64,000 nt of DNA from Lacticaseibacillus absianus. Lineage in GTDB: Bacteria; Bacillota; Bacilli; Lactobacillales; Lactobacillaceae. Where the stretch lies: NCBI RefSeq assembly GCF_013407595.1, contig NZ_JABEKX010000003.1:124001-188000 (forward strand), written 5' to 3'. Shown one piece after another: positions 15,519-23,927 of this stretch (positions are counted from its first letter, which is position 1; the number at the start of each line of letters is the position of its first letter). The notes under the pieces were generated by a model. The model saw nothing but the letters and a program-made list of their open reading frames with translations. It did not search any database and was not told the DNA's origin. The translations under genes and the position numbers were made by a program.

Positions 15519-15643
15519 CTAAGGAGTAGGATCCAACGCGTTAAGTGCCGCCGGAACGGAATGTGAACGGTGGACGAAGGCTGCAGCCGCGGTGTTGGAC
15601 CCGCATTCGCCTATCTTTAGTAGGCGTCTCCGCACAAAGGAGA
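15519..15643 (+). promoter_or_regulatory. Tetrahydrofolate riboswitch controlling folT
   Basis: The conserved bases of the THF riboswitch are visible: GGAGTAGGAT, GCGTTAAGTG, GAACGGAATGTG, GACGAAGGC and GCCGCGGTG...CCCGCA. P1 is formed by CTAAGGA (15519) and TCTTTAG (to 15620). Just after it, TCTCC (15627) can pair with the ribosome site GGAGA (15639), so folate binding probably decides access to the ribosome site. The gene that follows belongs to the folate ECF transporter family, which fits. Confidence 0.9.
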
Positions 15644-15651
15644 TTGTCCCA

Positions 15652-16176
15652 ATGTCAATTATTTCACTTCGTAGCCCCAAGGTCTCGACCCTAGCTGTCG
15701 CATACATGGGCCTGTTCATGGCCATGCAGATCATCTTAGGGCGTTTTTCGTTCGGCACGAGTTTTCTCAAAGTTAGCCCGGCGTTCTTCGCCACGATCCT
15801 GATGGGGTACTTCCTCGGGCCATGGCTGGCCGGGCTGACCGCCGCGATGACGGATCAGCTCAGTATCATGATCTTCAACCCCGGCGCGAACTTCCCGGGA
15901 TTCACCGTCAGCGCCGCGCTGGCCGCGATCCTTTACGGGATGCTTTTTCACGACAAAAAAGTCACCGTCTGGCGCACGCTGCTGGCGGTGACCCTGGTGA
16001 TCGTGATCTGCAACATCTTCTTGACCACGCTGTGGCTGGACATGATGGGCACGCCGTGGCAAGGCATCATCGGGCTCCGGGCCTTCAAGAACCTCGTGAT
16101 GATCCCGATCCAGACGTTCCTGTCCTACACGACGCTCAAGGCGGTCGAGCGGGTCAAGCCGCGCCTGGCGCTCTAA
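15652..16176 (+). CDS. folT: Folate-specific ECF transporter S component FolT
   Basis: A 174-residue membrane protein with about six hydrophobic segments. [19 protein letters not shown] and [20 protein letters not shown] are typical of the folate-family substrate-binding S component of energy-coupling factor transporters. It binds folate and needs the shared EcfAA'T module, which is not in this window. The start is ATG 15652, with AAAGGAG 9 bases upstream inside the riboswitch expression hairpin. A long bidirectional terminator follows. Confidence 0.93.
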   Translation: MSIISLRSPKVSTLAVAYMGLFMAMQIILGRFSFGTSFLKVSPAFFATILMGYFLGPWLAGLTAAMTDQLSIMIFNPGANFPGFTVSAALAAILYGMLFHDKKVTVWRTLLAVTLVIVICNIFLTTLWLDMMGTPWQGIIGLRAFKNLVMIPIQTFLSYTTLKAVERVKPRLAL

Positions 16177-16249
16177 CTTGAGGCGTTGCCGAGTGACCAA
16201 GCGATGAGCACGGCGCACGGCAGTCACCACTAGACCAGGCTGAACAGAC

Positions 16250-16301
16250 AGCCCAACAAGAAGGGGACGCGACTTTGGTCGCGTCCCCTTCTTGTTGGGC
16301 T
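16250..16301. terminator. Bidirectional terminator between folT and the ABC operon
   Basis: A perfect 24-bp stem around TTTG. On both strands the GGGGACGCGAC core is followed by the T-rich TTCTTGTT. It separates two converging units. Confidence 0.8.
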
Positions 16302-16340
16302 AGGTCGGTGATGTGATCGGCCCGCTTGTCACTCAGGTGC

Positions 16341-17216
16341 TCAGACCCGTTCGTCGGTCTGCGCGTAGAAGTGGTTGAACTGCTCCTCAAGCGTCAGCGG
16401 TCCGACGGTGAAGGCCAGCCCCGCGGCGTACAGGGGGGTGAGGCGCTCGACCAGGGTCGCCAGTGGCAAGTCGGCCACTGGTAGCACCGCCAGGCCGTCG
16501 GTGTAGGCGGCCGCACCGGGCACAAGGGCCGGGTCGCCGCTGAACTTCAGGTAGTGCGCCGGTTCGACATGGGCGTCGAGGTCGAGGACGAAGTGGCCGT
16601 CTTTGAGAAAAATGGTCCGGTCGACGAAGGTCTGCAGGTTATTTAGCATGTGGGAGACGATCAGGATCAGCTTGCCCTCCGCGCGCAGGACGCGCAGCTG
16701 CTCGGAGATCATCGCGACGTTGAGCGGGTCGAGCCCGTTCATCACCTCATCGAGAAGCATCACCGGGGTGTTGGCCGCCACCACGAGCGCGAAGCACAAG
16801 CGCTGCTTCATGCCCAACGAGTAGGTCCGAGTCGGCCGGTCGACGTAGCTGGCCATGTGCAGCGTGGCGATGATCTCGTCGACAGACTTGGTCTTGTTCT
16901 GCCAGCACTCGGCATAAAACTGCATCAGCGCGCGGCCGCTCAGGTCGTCGTACAAGTCGCTCTGGTCGGGGAAGGCACAGATCAGCGCGTGGTTCTTGCG
17001 CGTCTGCGCCTGGCTGGTGTAGCCGTGATCCGCGATCGTGACACGCCCAGCAGAGGGGTGCAACCGGTTCAAGATCACCTTCAACAGGGTCGTTTTGCCC
17101 ATCCCGTTGGGGGCGACCAGCCCGACGATCTCGCCAGGGGTAGCGTGCAAGTCGATGTCCGCCAAGACGTTCGGCTTGCCTGGAAAATCTAAGTGAATAT
17201 GATCGAGTTCTAGCAT
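16341..17216 (-). CDS. ABC transporter ATP-binding protein (exporter cassette 1)
   Basis: A 291-residue ATPase: Walker A LVAPNGMGKTTLLKV, Q-loop region ICAFPDQSDLYDDL, signature YSLGMKQRLCFA, Walker B VMLLDEVMNGLD and switch His IVSHML. An extra tail of about 70 residues follows the core. It pairs with the two permeases encoded just upstream in the same operon. The signature SLGMKQR and the APNG variant of Walker A are shared with the ATPase at 45537, so the two cassettes are related. Substrate unknown; an exporter or self-protection role is possible. Confidence 0.9.
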   Translation of the reverse strand: MLELDHIHLDFPGKPNVLADIDLHATPGEIVGLVAPNGMGKTTLLKVILNRLHPSAGRVTIADHGYTSQAQTRKNHALICAFPDQSDLYDDLSGRALMQFYAECWQNKTKSVDEIIATLHMASYVDRPTRTYSLGMKQRLCFALVVAANTPVMLLDEVMNGLDPLNVAMISEQLRVLRAEGKLILIVSHMLNNLQTFVDRTIFLKDGHFVLDLDAHVEPAHYLKFSGDPALVPGAAAYTDGLAVLPVADLPLATLVERLTPLYAAGLAFTVGPLTLEEQFNHFYAQTDERV

Positions 17217-17234
17217 CAGTTACCTCCTTAATGG

Positions 17235-18350
17235 TCACGCCTGGCGCCGGTCGACGATCTGCGCAAACAGCGCGATCATCAGGCCCGTCCAGACCAGCAA
17301 GACGCCAGCCCCGCCGGCCAGCCCCAACGCCCAGTTACCCGCTTCGTTCTGAAAGGTGCCGTTGAACAGTGACTGCGGTGCCAGCCCCGCCAGCGGGGTG
17401 AACCACAGCGTGCGCGCCACGGCAGGAAAGGCTAGCGGGATCGCGGCGATTGCGGCGCCGGCCAGGAAGCTCCAGTAGACGTTGCGCAGCCACGCGTTGA
17501 GCACGAGCATCAGCGCGCAGACGAACAGGCTCTCGATGACGGCAAAGCCCAGCAGGAGCAGGGTCTGCGCCCACAGCGGGACGACGATCATGCGCTGACC
17601 GAGCGCGACGACGACTGGATATTGCCAATCGCCAAGGCCGCCTTGAAGCGCTGCGGCCAATGCGCCGACGCCGATGATGCTCACGGTTATGATCAGCGGT
17701 AGCGCGACGCGGGTCAAGACTTTCGTCAGCGCCTGAGTCGGGAGCTTGACGGGCAATGTCGCCGTGACGGTCGGGTGAGCGGCGTTGACTAACCACAGGT
17801 CTGCCGTCAGCAGCATGATCAAGAAGGGTAAGGCTAGCGCGAGGAGGGGCAAGCACTGCTCCATTGCGCTAGCAGCGTCTTGAATCGTCACGTGCACAGG
17901 CCGCTTTTGGTGGATCAGTGCTTGGATCGCAAGCAGATGGCGTTGTCCATCGGTCCAGGTCGGGAGGGTCGCATCGACGACCCCGAGGTAACCAGTCTTG
18001 GCGCCTTGACGCTCGAGCTTGGCGCCTTCGAGCAAGCCGTCGCGAATATCTTCCGCATTGCCGAGCTTGACGCCGACGATGACCGCATTTTGTGCCTGGA
18101 TCTGACGGTTCAAGAGATCGGCGGTCCGACGTAGGGTGGGGGTCGGCGCATCCGTATAGCGTTGGATGTCGTCTGCGGCGACCTTGAGGCGATCGTGCGC
18201 GTGTGTCGCCACGGTCGCCAAGTCCCCCACATGTTGGTAGCGCGCAACTGGGACGAAGAGGATGGCAAGAAGTAAGAACGCGATGATCGCAGCGACGTTG
18301 CGTGTGCTGTGGGTCGCGGCGCGCCAATCGAGTTTTAGCAGTGCCTTCAT
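17235..18350 (-). CDS. ABC transporter permease (exporter cassette 1, second permease)
   Basis: A 371-residue membrane protein. One N-terminal hydrophobic segment (residues about 19-36), then about 120 extracellular residues with heptad-like spacing, then five to six membrane spans. The layout is that of ABC-2 type permeases. Its ATG overlaps the stop of the preceding permease (ATGA), indicating coupling. No family-specific motif lets me name the substrate. Confidence 0.8.
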   Translation of the reverse strand: MKALLKLDWRAATHSTRNVAAIIAFLLLAILFVPVARYQHVGDLATVATHAHDRLKVAADDIQRYTDAPTPTLRRTADLLNRQIQAQNAVIVGVKLGNAEDIRDGLLEGAKLERQGAKTGYLGVVDATLPTWTDGQRHLLAIQALIHQKRPVHVTIQDAASAMEQCLPLLALALPFLIMLLTADLWLVNAAHPTVTATLPVKLPTQALTKVLTRVALPLIITVSIIGVGALAAALQGGLGDWQYPVVVALGQRMIVVPLWAQTLLLLGFAVIESLFVCALMLVLNAWLRNVYWSFLAGAAIAAIPLAFPAVARTLWFTPLAGLAPQSLFNGTFQNEAGNWALGLAGGAGVLLVWTGLMIALFAQIVDRRQA

Positions 18351-19522
18351 AAGATCACCCGCTCTCGCTGTAATGACTGACTGCCGGCATATAAGGCGAG
18401 TTCAATGAGCAGTCCCCAGCCAAGCCACACGGCGACGGCGATCGCGCCGTTCATCAGCCAAGTGGCGTAGAAGAAGTGCTCCGTCCCGGTCAGGACGCGG
18501 CCGATACCGGTGAATGTCATCGGGAGAAAGACCGGTACCGGGAACGGGTCGAAGGCCCCTTCGCTGCGAACATAATAGAGCAGGGGGCTCAAAAACAGGC
18601 ACGCAGCGCTGGCCAACGCGACGAATTCATTGCGGACGACTAGTTGCAGAACCAGTAAGAGACGGACCGTGAACCAGCAGGTCAGCGCCAAAAGCCCAGT
18701 CCAACGCAGGAAGTACACTGGCATGCTGAGCACGCGATACTGATAAGTGAACTGGCCGCCGAGGTACTGGGTGACACCAGCCCCCAAGCCGATCCCGTAG
18801 CGGGGGATGGTCGCGACTGCGAGAACGAGCACTGTGAACAGAAGCACTGCCGCAACGGGCGTCAGCACGGCGAGGGTCTTGAGCCCCAGCTGACGCCGCA
18901 TGCTGAGCGGAAGGGTGGCGGTCACGCTGCGATGGTGCCAGTCTTCCGTGAGCCGATCGCAGGCCAGAATGGCACACAGTGCGATGGCGGCCCAAGGTAA
19001 CCATTGTGCGGATAGCCGGGCTAGCGTATGCAGGAAGGTCTGCTCGTTATAGACCGCCAGATCGACGCGAACCGTGGGGTGCTGGCGATAATACTTGAGG
19101 CGGGCGCGAAGGCGCGTGACGCCGAAGTGACCATCTGTGATCGGATAGGCGTTGAGACTGTGCGCGGTGTAGTAGACGGCTGGATAAGTGTAGAGGTTGC
19201 GGTTGTGCCACTGGACGTCATAGGCCTGGAGCTTGGCGTCCAGACCGGCGATCAGTGTTGCGCGCGGCCCCTTCACCCCAGCAAGGATGGTCTGGTCGGC
19301 TTTGAGAACGGCTGCCTCATTGCTGAAAAGCTTCGGCGCGGCCTGAAGTGTGCGCACTTCGTTGCGGATCACGGTCAGGTTGGCTTTTTCCGGGGGCAAA
19401 AGCACCGCGCTGTAATGGAAGGCTACGGCGATCGCGGCGATCACCGCCAATAACAACGCGAGGATGTTCTTCTTATTGCGCAGGATCAGTGTCAGCTGGG
19501 TCTTGTAATACATCCAGTTCAT
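18347..19522 (-). CDS. ABC transporter permease (exporter cassette 1, first permease)
   Basis: A 391-residue membrane protein starting MNWMYYKTQLTLIL. One N-terminal span, an extracellular region of about 130 residues with Tyr-rich stretches (NLYTYPAVYYTAHSL), then about six spans, ending as an ABC-2 type permease. I chose ATG 19522, which has GGGG upstream and follows a promoter by about 50 bp. The listed frame starts 55 codons earlier, upstream of that promoter. It is the first gene of the three-gene operon. Confidence 0.8.
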   Translation of the reverse strand: MNWMYYKTQLTLILRNKKNILALLLAVIAAIAVAFHYSAVLLPPEKANLTVIRNEVRTLQAAPKLFSNEAAVLKADQTILAGVKGPRATLIAGLDAKLQAYDVQWHNRNLYTYPAVYYTAHSLNAYPITDGHFGVTRLRARLKYYRQHPTVRVDLAVYNEQTFLHTLARLSAQWLPWAAIALCAILACDRLTEDWHHRSVTATLPLSMRRQLGLKTLAVLTPVAAVLLFTVLVLAVATIPRYGIGLGAGVTQYLGGQFTYQYRVLSMPVYFLRWTGLLALTCWFTVRLLLVLQLVVRNEFVALASAACLFLSPLLYYVRSEGAFDPFPVPVFLPMTFTGIGRVLTGTEHFFYATWLMNGAIAVAVWLGWGLLIELALYAGSQSLQRERVIL

Positions 19523-19573
19523 CGTATTCCCCCGATCCCCGGCCTGGTTCGGCAGGTGGTAAAAATTATTCCC

Positions 19574-19602
19574 ATTGTAAAATGATAAACTGATTAAATC
19601 AA
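19574..19602 (-). promoter_or_regulatory. Promoter of ABC exporter cassette 1
   Basis: On the minus strand TTGATT, a 17-bp spacer and TACAAT, in an AT-rich patch 52 bp before the first permease. Confidence 0.75.
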
Positions 19603-19677
19603 TATAAAAGGTCGATTGGATAACTCGCTTTTGATATACAGCAGATAGTCTAGTAATATTCAAGGGCCGTGCGCACC

Positions 19678-19704
19678 AAAAAACCACCCGCTGGTAGCGG
19701 ATGG
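19678..19704 (-). terminator. Orphan minus-strand terminator upstream of ABC cassette 1
   Basis: CCATCCGCT-ACC-AGCGGGTGG followed by six T on the minus strand. No gene on that strand lies upstream before tsaB, which is on the plus strand. It could end an unannotated small transcript from 19710-19900. The remaining intergenic DNA to 19977 shows only the tsaB leader. Confidence 0.6.
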
Positions 19705-19977
19705 TCGGGGGGCATCGCGGTCAGCCCGCGGTCGTGGCGCCGAGCGTGATGTTGTGCGGCGATCTTTGTGCCTAGTCGCAACTTGTTCACGCCTTCATAG
19801 TGGCTAAAAAATACATAGCGAGTATATTATCGGTTGATATCATAGCACGTCGGGCGCTGGCGGCCTAGCCAGTGCGAGCAAGTGGAACGCCGGCCGCAGA
19901 CCGAGTGCGCCTCCCACGCCTGACGCCCCTTGCCCCGTGTGGTAAACTGTAGGGAACGACTAAAGGAGTGGACTGCA

Positions 19978-20700
19978 ATGAAAGTGTTGGCGCTTGACAC
20001 CTCGAATCAGGCGATGAGCGTGGCGGTGACGGTCGACGGCCAGCTGATGGCCGAGACGCTGTTGAACCACAAAAAAACGCACAGCGAGCAGCTACTGCCG
20101 ACGATCAAGCGGCTGCTGGCGGCAAGCGACCTGACGCCGGCCGCCCTCGACCGGATCGTGGTCGCCGACGGGCCGGGCTCCTACACGGGGATCCGCATCG
20201 CGGTGACGACGGCCAAAACGCTGGCGTACACGCTGGACCGCGAGCTGGTCGGCGTGTCGAGCCTTGCGGTGCTGGCGGCCAACGTGACGCGGACCAAGGC
20301 GCTGATCGTGCCACTGATGGATGCGCGGCGCGGCAACGTGTTCACCGGCGTCTATCAGTGGGTGGATGGGCAGCTGACCGACGTGGTCGCCGACCGGCAC
20401 CTCGCGCTGGCACAGCTGCTCGACGAGGTGCGTCTGCTGAACCAGCCCGCGTTTTTCATCGGCGCCGACGTGGCGAAGATGCGCGGGCAGATCACCGACG
20501 CCTTGGGTGGAGCGGCGCGCTTCGGTGAGCCGGTCGACGACTTGCCACACGCCAGCCGCTTGGCGGCGCTGGGGGCGAAGTTGCCGCCAGTCTCGCCGAT
20601 CACCTTCGTGCCCCGCTACTTGCGCCTGACGGAGGCGGAGACCAATTGGCTCAAGACGCACCACGACGAGAGGCACGCGCCTTATGTTGAGAAAGTTTAA
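19978..20700 (+). CDS. tsaB: tRNA threonylcarbamoyladenosine biosynthesis protein TsaB
   Basis: A 240-residue TsaB (YeaZ). It has the ASKHA-fold start VLALDTSNQAMSVAV, the TSGPGSYTG-like DGPGSYTGIRIAV and the KTHSEQLLP segment. It partners TsaD and TsaE in making t6A37 in tRNAs that read ANN codons. ATG 19978 follows AAAGGAG; the upstream in-frame start at 19930 has no ribosome site. The operon continues with rimI and tsaD, the conserved arrangement. Confidence 0.95.
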   Translation: MKVLALDTSNQAMSVAVTVDGQLMAETLLNHKKTHSEQLLPTIKRLLAASDLTPAALDRIVVADGPGSYTGIRIAVTTAKTLAYTLDRELVGVSSLAVLAANVTRTKALIVPLMDARRGNVFTGVYQWVDGQLTDVVADRHLALAQLLDEVRLLNQPAFFIGADVAKMRGQITDALGGAARFGEPVDDLPHASRLAALGAKLPPVSPITFVPRYLRLTEAETNWLKTHHDERHAPYVEKV

Positions 20701-21217
20701 GTCCTGGTTCGACCCGGAACCGCCGGCGGAGCTGCTTTTTGCCCCGCAGACGCTGATGATCAACGGCGTGACTTACACGCTGCGCCGCATGCAGAACACG
20801 GATATCGACGCTGCCTTAGCCATCGAGCGGGCGGTGTACGGCGATACCCCGTGGGACCGTGTGGCGTTTTTGTCCGAGCTTCGCAAGGTGCGCCAGTCGC
20901 TGTACCTCGTGTTGGAAAGCGCGCTGGGCATCGACGCCTTCATTGGCTGCTGGTTCACGAAGAGCGAGGCGCACGTGACGAACCTCGCCGTCGCGCCGAG
21001 CGTCCAGCGCACCGGCGTCGGTGAACGCCTGATGCGCGTGATGATCGCCAAGGCGCTGGATTACGGCAGCGCGCAGATGACGCTGGAGGTCCGCACCGAT
21101 AACTTGGCAGCCCAGGCGCTGTACCACAAGCTCGGCTTCCAAGACGGCGCGATCAAGCGCGGTTATTACGTGGCCGACCACCAAGACGCGATGGATATGT
21201 GGATGCACGTGGAGTGA
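20684..21217 (+). CDS. rimI: Ribosomal protein S18-alanine N-acetyltransferase RimI
   Basis: A 177-residue GNAT acetyltransferase. The acetyl-CoA motif is VAPSVQRTGVGERLM (QRxGxG), followed by LEVRTDNLAAQALYHKLGF, the typical RimI end. An N-terminal extension of about 25 residues precedes the GNAT core. It probably acetylates a ribosomal or other protein N-terminus. It overlaps tsaB by 17 bp, and tsaD follows, as in other Firmicutes. Confidence 0.9.
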   Translation: MLRKFKSWFDPEPPAELLFAPQTLMINGVTYTLRRMQNTDIDAALAIERAVYGDTPWDRVAFLSELRKVRQSLYLVLESALGIDAFIGCWFTKSEAHVTNLAVAPSVQRTGVGERLMRVMIAKALDYGSAQMTLEVRTDNLAAQALYHKLGFQDGAIKRGYYVADHQDAMDMWMHVE

Positions 21218-21295
21218 CCCGCAGCCGCTGGGCTGCGGTGGCCCGGCGGCCGACTGGCGCGCGGGCAAGACTCAAGACCCTGAATGGAGGACCCC

Positions 21296-22318
21296 ATGAC
21301 CCGAGAATTGATCTTAGCGTTTGAGAGCAGCTGCGACGAGACCAGTGTGGCCGTGATCGAGAATGGCGACACCATCCTCAGCAACATCATCGCCACGCAG
21401 ATCAACTCCCACCAGCGCTTCGGTGGTGTCGTGCCCGAGGTGGCAAGCCGCCACCATGTCGAGCAGATCACCGAAGTCATCGACTTGGCACTCAAGGAAG
21501 CCGGCGTCGGTTACGCCGACCTGACGGCAGTGGCGGTGACGTATGGCCCCGGGCTGGTCGGCAGCCTGTTGATCGGCGTGACAGCGGCCAAAACGGTCGC
21601 GTTCGCCCATGACCTCCCGCTGATCCCGGTCAACCACATGGCCGGCCACATCTACGCAGCGCGCTTCGTACAGCCGCTCACCTATCCGCTGCTGGCGCTG
21701 GTCGTCTCCGGTGGCCACACCGAGCTGGTGGTGATGACGGCCCCCGGGACCTTCGAGATCATCGGGGACACGCGCGACGACGCGGCCGGGGAGGCCTACG
21801 ACAAGATTGGCCGGGTGCTGGGGCTCCCTTATCCGGCGGGCAAAGAAGTTGATCGCATGGCGCACCTGGGGCAGGATACGTTTCATTTTCCCCGCGCCAT
21901 GGCCGATTCCGAGTCCCTCGACTTCAGCTTCAGCGGCCTGAAATCGGCGTTCATCAACACGGTCCACCACGCCGACCAGATCGGGGAGGCGCTCGATCGC
22001 AACGACCTCGCGGCAAGCTTCCAAGCCGCGGTGGTCGACGTGCTGGTGCACAAGACCGAGCGTGCGCTGGCCGCCCATCCGGTCAGCCAGCTCGTGGTGG
22101 CCGGCGGGGTGGCGGCCAACCGTGGGCTGCGTGAGGCGCTCGCCGCGGCCCTGGCCGCCCGCTTCCCTAACGTCACCCTGATCGTGCCACCGGTGCGGCT
22201 GACTGGCGATAACGCCGCGATGATCGGTGCCGCCGCTCATGTCGAACTGGCCCATGGCCACTTGGCCGACGCCAGCCTGAACGCGGTGCCGGGGCTGGAC
22301 TTTGCCCACGTGAATTAG
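21296..22318 (+). CDS. tsaD: tRNA N6-adenosine threonylcarbamoyltransferase TsaD
   Basis: A 340-residue TsaD that transfers the threonylcarbamoyl group to A37 of tRNA. It shows [11 protein letters not shown], the metal-binding HMAGH in [19 protein letters not shown], and the [13 protein letters not shown] motif. [10 protein letters not shown] and TGDNAAMIG lie near the end. ATG 21296 is chosen because TGGAGG lies directly upstream; the ATG at 21284 is part of that site. Repeat copy B starts 56 bp after the stop. Confidence 0.97.
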   Translation: MTRELILAFESSCDETSVAVIENGDTILSNIIATQINSHQRFGGVVPEVASRHHVEQITEVIDLALKEAGVGYADLTAVAVTYGPGLVGSLLIGVTAAKTVAFAHDLPLIPVNHMAGHIYAARFVQPLTYPLLALVVSGGHTELVVMTAPGTFEIIGDTRDDAAGEAYDKIGRVLGLPYPAGKEVDRMAHLGQDTFHFPRAMADSESLDFSFSGLKSAFINTVHHADQIGEALDRNDLAASFQAAVVDVLVHKTERALAAHPVSQLVVAGGVAANRGLREALAAALAARFPNVTLIVPPVRLTGDNAAMIGAAAHVELAHGHLADASLNAVPGLDFAHVN

Positions 22319-22373
22319 GCCGTCGGCAAAGGTGGCCGGCACCCGCCAAGCGGCCTCGCCACACACCAAAGGT

Positions 22374-22537
22374 GGGATTGTGCCATAACCTCTGGTGGCA
22401 CGACTATTCCAGAACGTTACGTGCCATAACGCAACGCCCTAGCCGTATAAGAGCGATCCCCCGCAATACCTAAGTTCGGGTTTTGCAGGGGATCGCTCTT
22501 ATACTCTGGGCTAAAACCGCGTTATAGCACAGCCCCC
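22374..22537 (-). repeat. Palindromic MITE-like element, copy B (short, 164 bp)
   Basis: Same ends as copy A but in reverse orientation, and lacking a 49-bp segment (CGCCCT joins directly to AGCCGTATAAG). Just outside, AAAGGTGGG on the left pairs with CCCACCTTTTTTT on the right, forming a terminator for tsaD around the element. Confidence 0.88.
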
Positions 22538-22571
22538 ACCTTTTTTTGACTCGGGACCGACCTGACGGGGC

Positions 22572-22685
22572 CTACTTAGCCCGCAGGTACTTGATCAGTG
22601 CCGCGACCAGCAATGCGCCGATCGCGATCACCGCTACGATGGCAAAACCCGTGACGATGTTGAACAGTGTGTCGCCCGTTGTCAT
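22572..22685 (-). CDS. Small hydrophobic membrane peptide (37 aa)
   Basis: Thirty-seven codons from ATG 22685 with GGAGGAGG 7 bases upstream. The peptide is MTTGDTLF, one long membrane span of Ile/Val/Ala/Gly, then KYLRAK. Size and build resemble small single-span regulators or type I toxins, but I recognise no family. It is encoded by itself between tsaD and the LacI-type gene. Confidence 0.5.
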   Translation of the reverse strand: MTTGDTLFNIVTGFAIVAVIAIGALLVAALIKYLRAK

Positions 22686-22841
22686 TGGACCGCCTCCTCC
22701 GTGTGTGATGCGCCTAACTGCCCTAAGGATAGCACGTGGCGAGGGGGCGCCCAATAGACAAAGTGTGACCAGATCCGGCGGCCGGTTGGTCGGTGCCGGC
22801 GCAGTTCGGTATACTGGACTGGAGGGAATGGAGGCGGTCAC

Positions 22842-23804
22842 ATGGTCAATATTCAAGACGTCGCACGGCGGGCACGCACGTCGAAGTCGACAGTGTCGCG
22901 GGTGATCAGCGGCAACCCGCATGTCGCGGCCGCGACGCGGGCGCGGATCCTGGCGGCGATCGACGCGTTGCAGTACGTGCCCAACGGTCTGGCGCGGCAG
23001 ATGCAGGCGCAGCGCTCGCACACGCTGGGCCTGCTGACGCGCGGGTACTTCCCGGTCACCGGGGATTACATGAACGCCTTCGCCAAGGTCGCCGCCAGCT
23101 ACGGTTACCGGGTGACGGTGTTCTTCACCACCGACAAGGCATCGGAGCTGGCGGTCCTGGATCAGTTGCGCACGCACCTGCTTGACGGGGTGTGCCTGAT
23201 GTCCAAGTTCAATGCGTGGGCCAAGATCCGGCCGTATGCCGAATACGGGCCGATCGCGACGTGGCGGCGCGTCGAGTCACGCCAGATCTACTCCAGCTTC
23301 GTCGACCACGAGCCGGTGTACCGGCAGATCCTCGATTACCTGCACGCGCAGGGGGACACGCGTATCGGCCACGTGTTCAACGCGCGCGAGAGCTCGAACA
23401 CACAGGCGCGGCTGCGCGCCATCGCCGTGGACGCTGCGGCCCATCCCGGTACGGATCACCGCTGGCAGCGCTTCTATTCAGCGCAAGAAGGCAGCGGGGC
23501 GGCCGCTGCGGTCCAGTGGCTGGCCGACCCGGCCGCGCCGCCGGTGGTCGTGATCTACTCCGACTACGTTGCGGCCGACTTCATCGCTGAGCTGCGCACC
23601 CACGGCCGGCAGGTGCCGGGCGACTGCCGGGTGTTCGGCTTCGATAACTCCGCGTTCGGGCGGGTGATGCAACTGACGACGGTCGAGCCGTTCCTCGCCC
23701 AGCAGGCGCACAACGCCTTCGCCTACCTCTACACGCAGCTGACCGCCACGCCGCTGCCGGTCCAGGTGATCCAGCCGCAGCTGGTGTTTCGCGAAACATG
23801 CTGA
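22842..23804 (+). CDS. LacI-family transcriptional regulator
   Basis: A 320-residue LacI/GalR protein. The N-terminal HTH reads IQDVARRARTSKSTVSRVIS with the hinge helix VPNGLARQMQ, followed by a periplasmic-binding-like effector domain ending FGFDNSAFGRVMQLTTVEP. It most likely represses the adjacent 6-phospho-beta-glucosidase gene: a CGTGGGAT/ATCCCACG palindrome sits in that gene's promoter at 23878. It resembles MsmR-like sugar regulators. It has its own terminator at 23828. Confidence 0.9.
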   Translation: MVNIQDVARRARTSKSTVSRVISGNPHVAAATRARILAAIDALQYVPNGLARQMQAQRSHTLGLLTRGYFPVTGDYMNAFAKVAASYGYRVTVFFTTDKASELAVLDQLRTHLLDGVCLMSKFNAWAKIRPYAEYGPIATWRRVESRQIYSSFVDHEPVYRQILDYLHAQGDTRIGHVFNARESSNTQARLRAIAVDAAAHPGTDHRWQRFYSAQEGSGAAAAVQWLADPAAPPVVVIYSDYVAADFIAELRTHGRQVPGDCRVFGFDNSAFGRVMQLTTVEPFLAQQAHNAFAYLYTQLTATPLPVQVIQPQLVFRETC

Positions 23805-23827
23805 CGGAGGCGTTATTTATCCCTGTC

Positions 23828-23860
23828 ACACCGTGTGGGCAAGCCCTACACGGTGTTTTT
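23828..23860 (+). terminator. Terminator of the LacI-family gene
   Basis: ACACCGTGT/ACACGGTGT stem with an 11-base loop and a T5 tail, 24 bp after the stop. Confidence 0.85.
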
Positions 23861-23873
23861 GTATCCAAAATCC

Positions 23874-23895
23874 TTGACGTGGGATTGATCCCACG
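23874..23895 (+). promoter_or_regulatory. Promoter -35 and LacI-type operator before celF/licH
   Basis: TTGACG overlaps the palindrome CGTGGGATTGATCCCACG (8-bp perfect arms). A TAGGGT -10 candidate lies 19 bp from TTGACG. Binding there would block polymerase. Confidence 0.65.
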
Positions 23896-23927
23896 CGGTA
23901 GGGTAGACCCATAGGAGGGATGCGATC

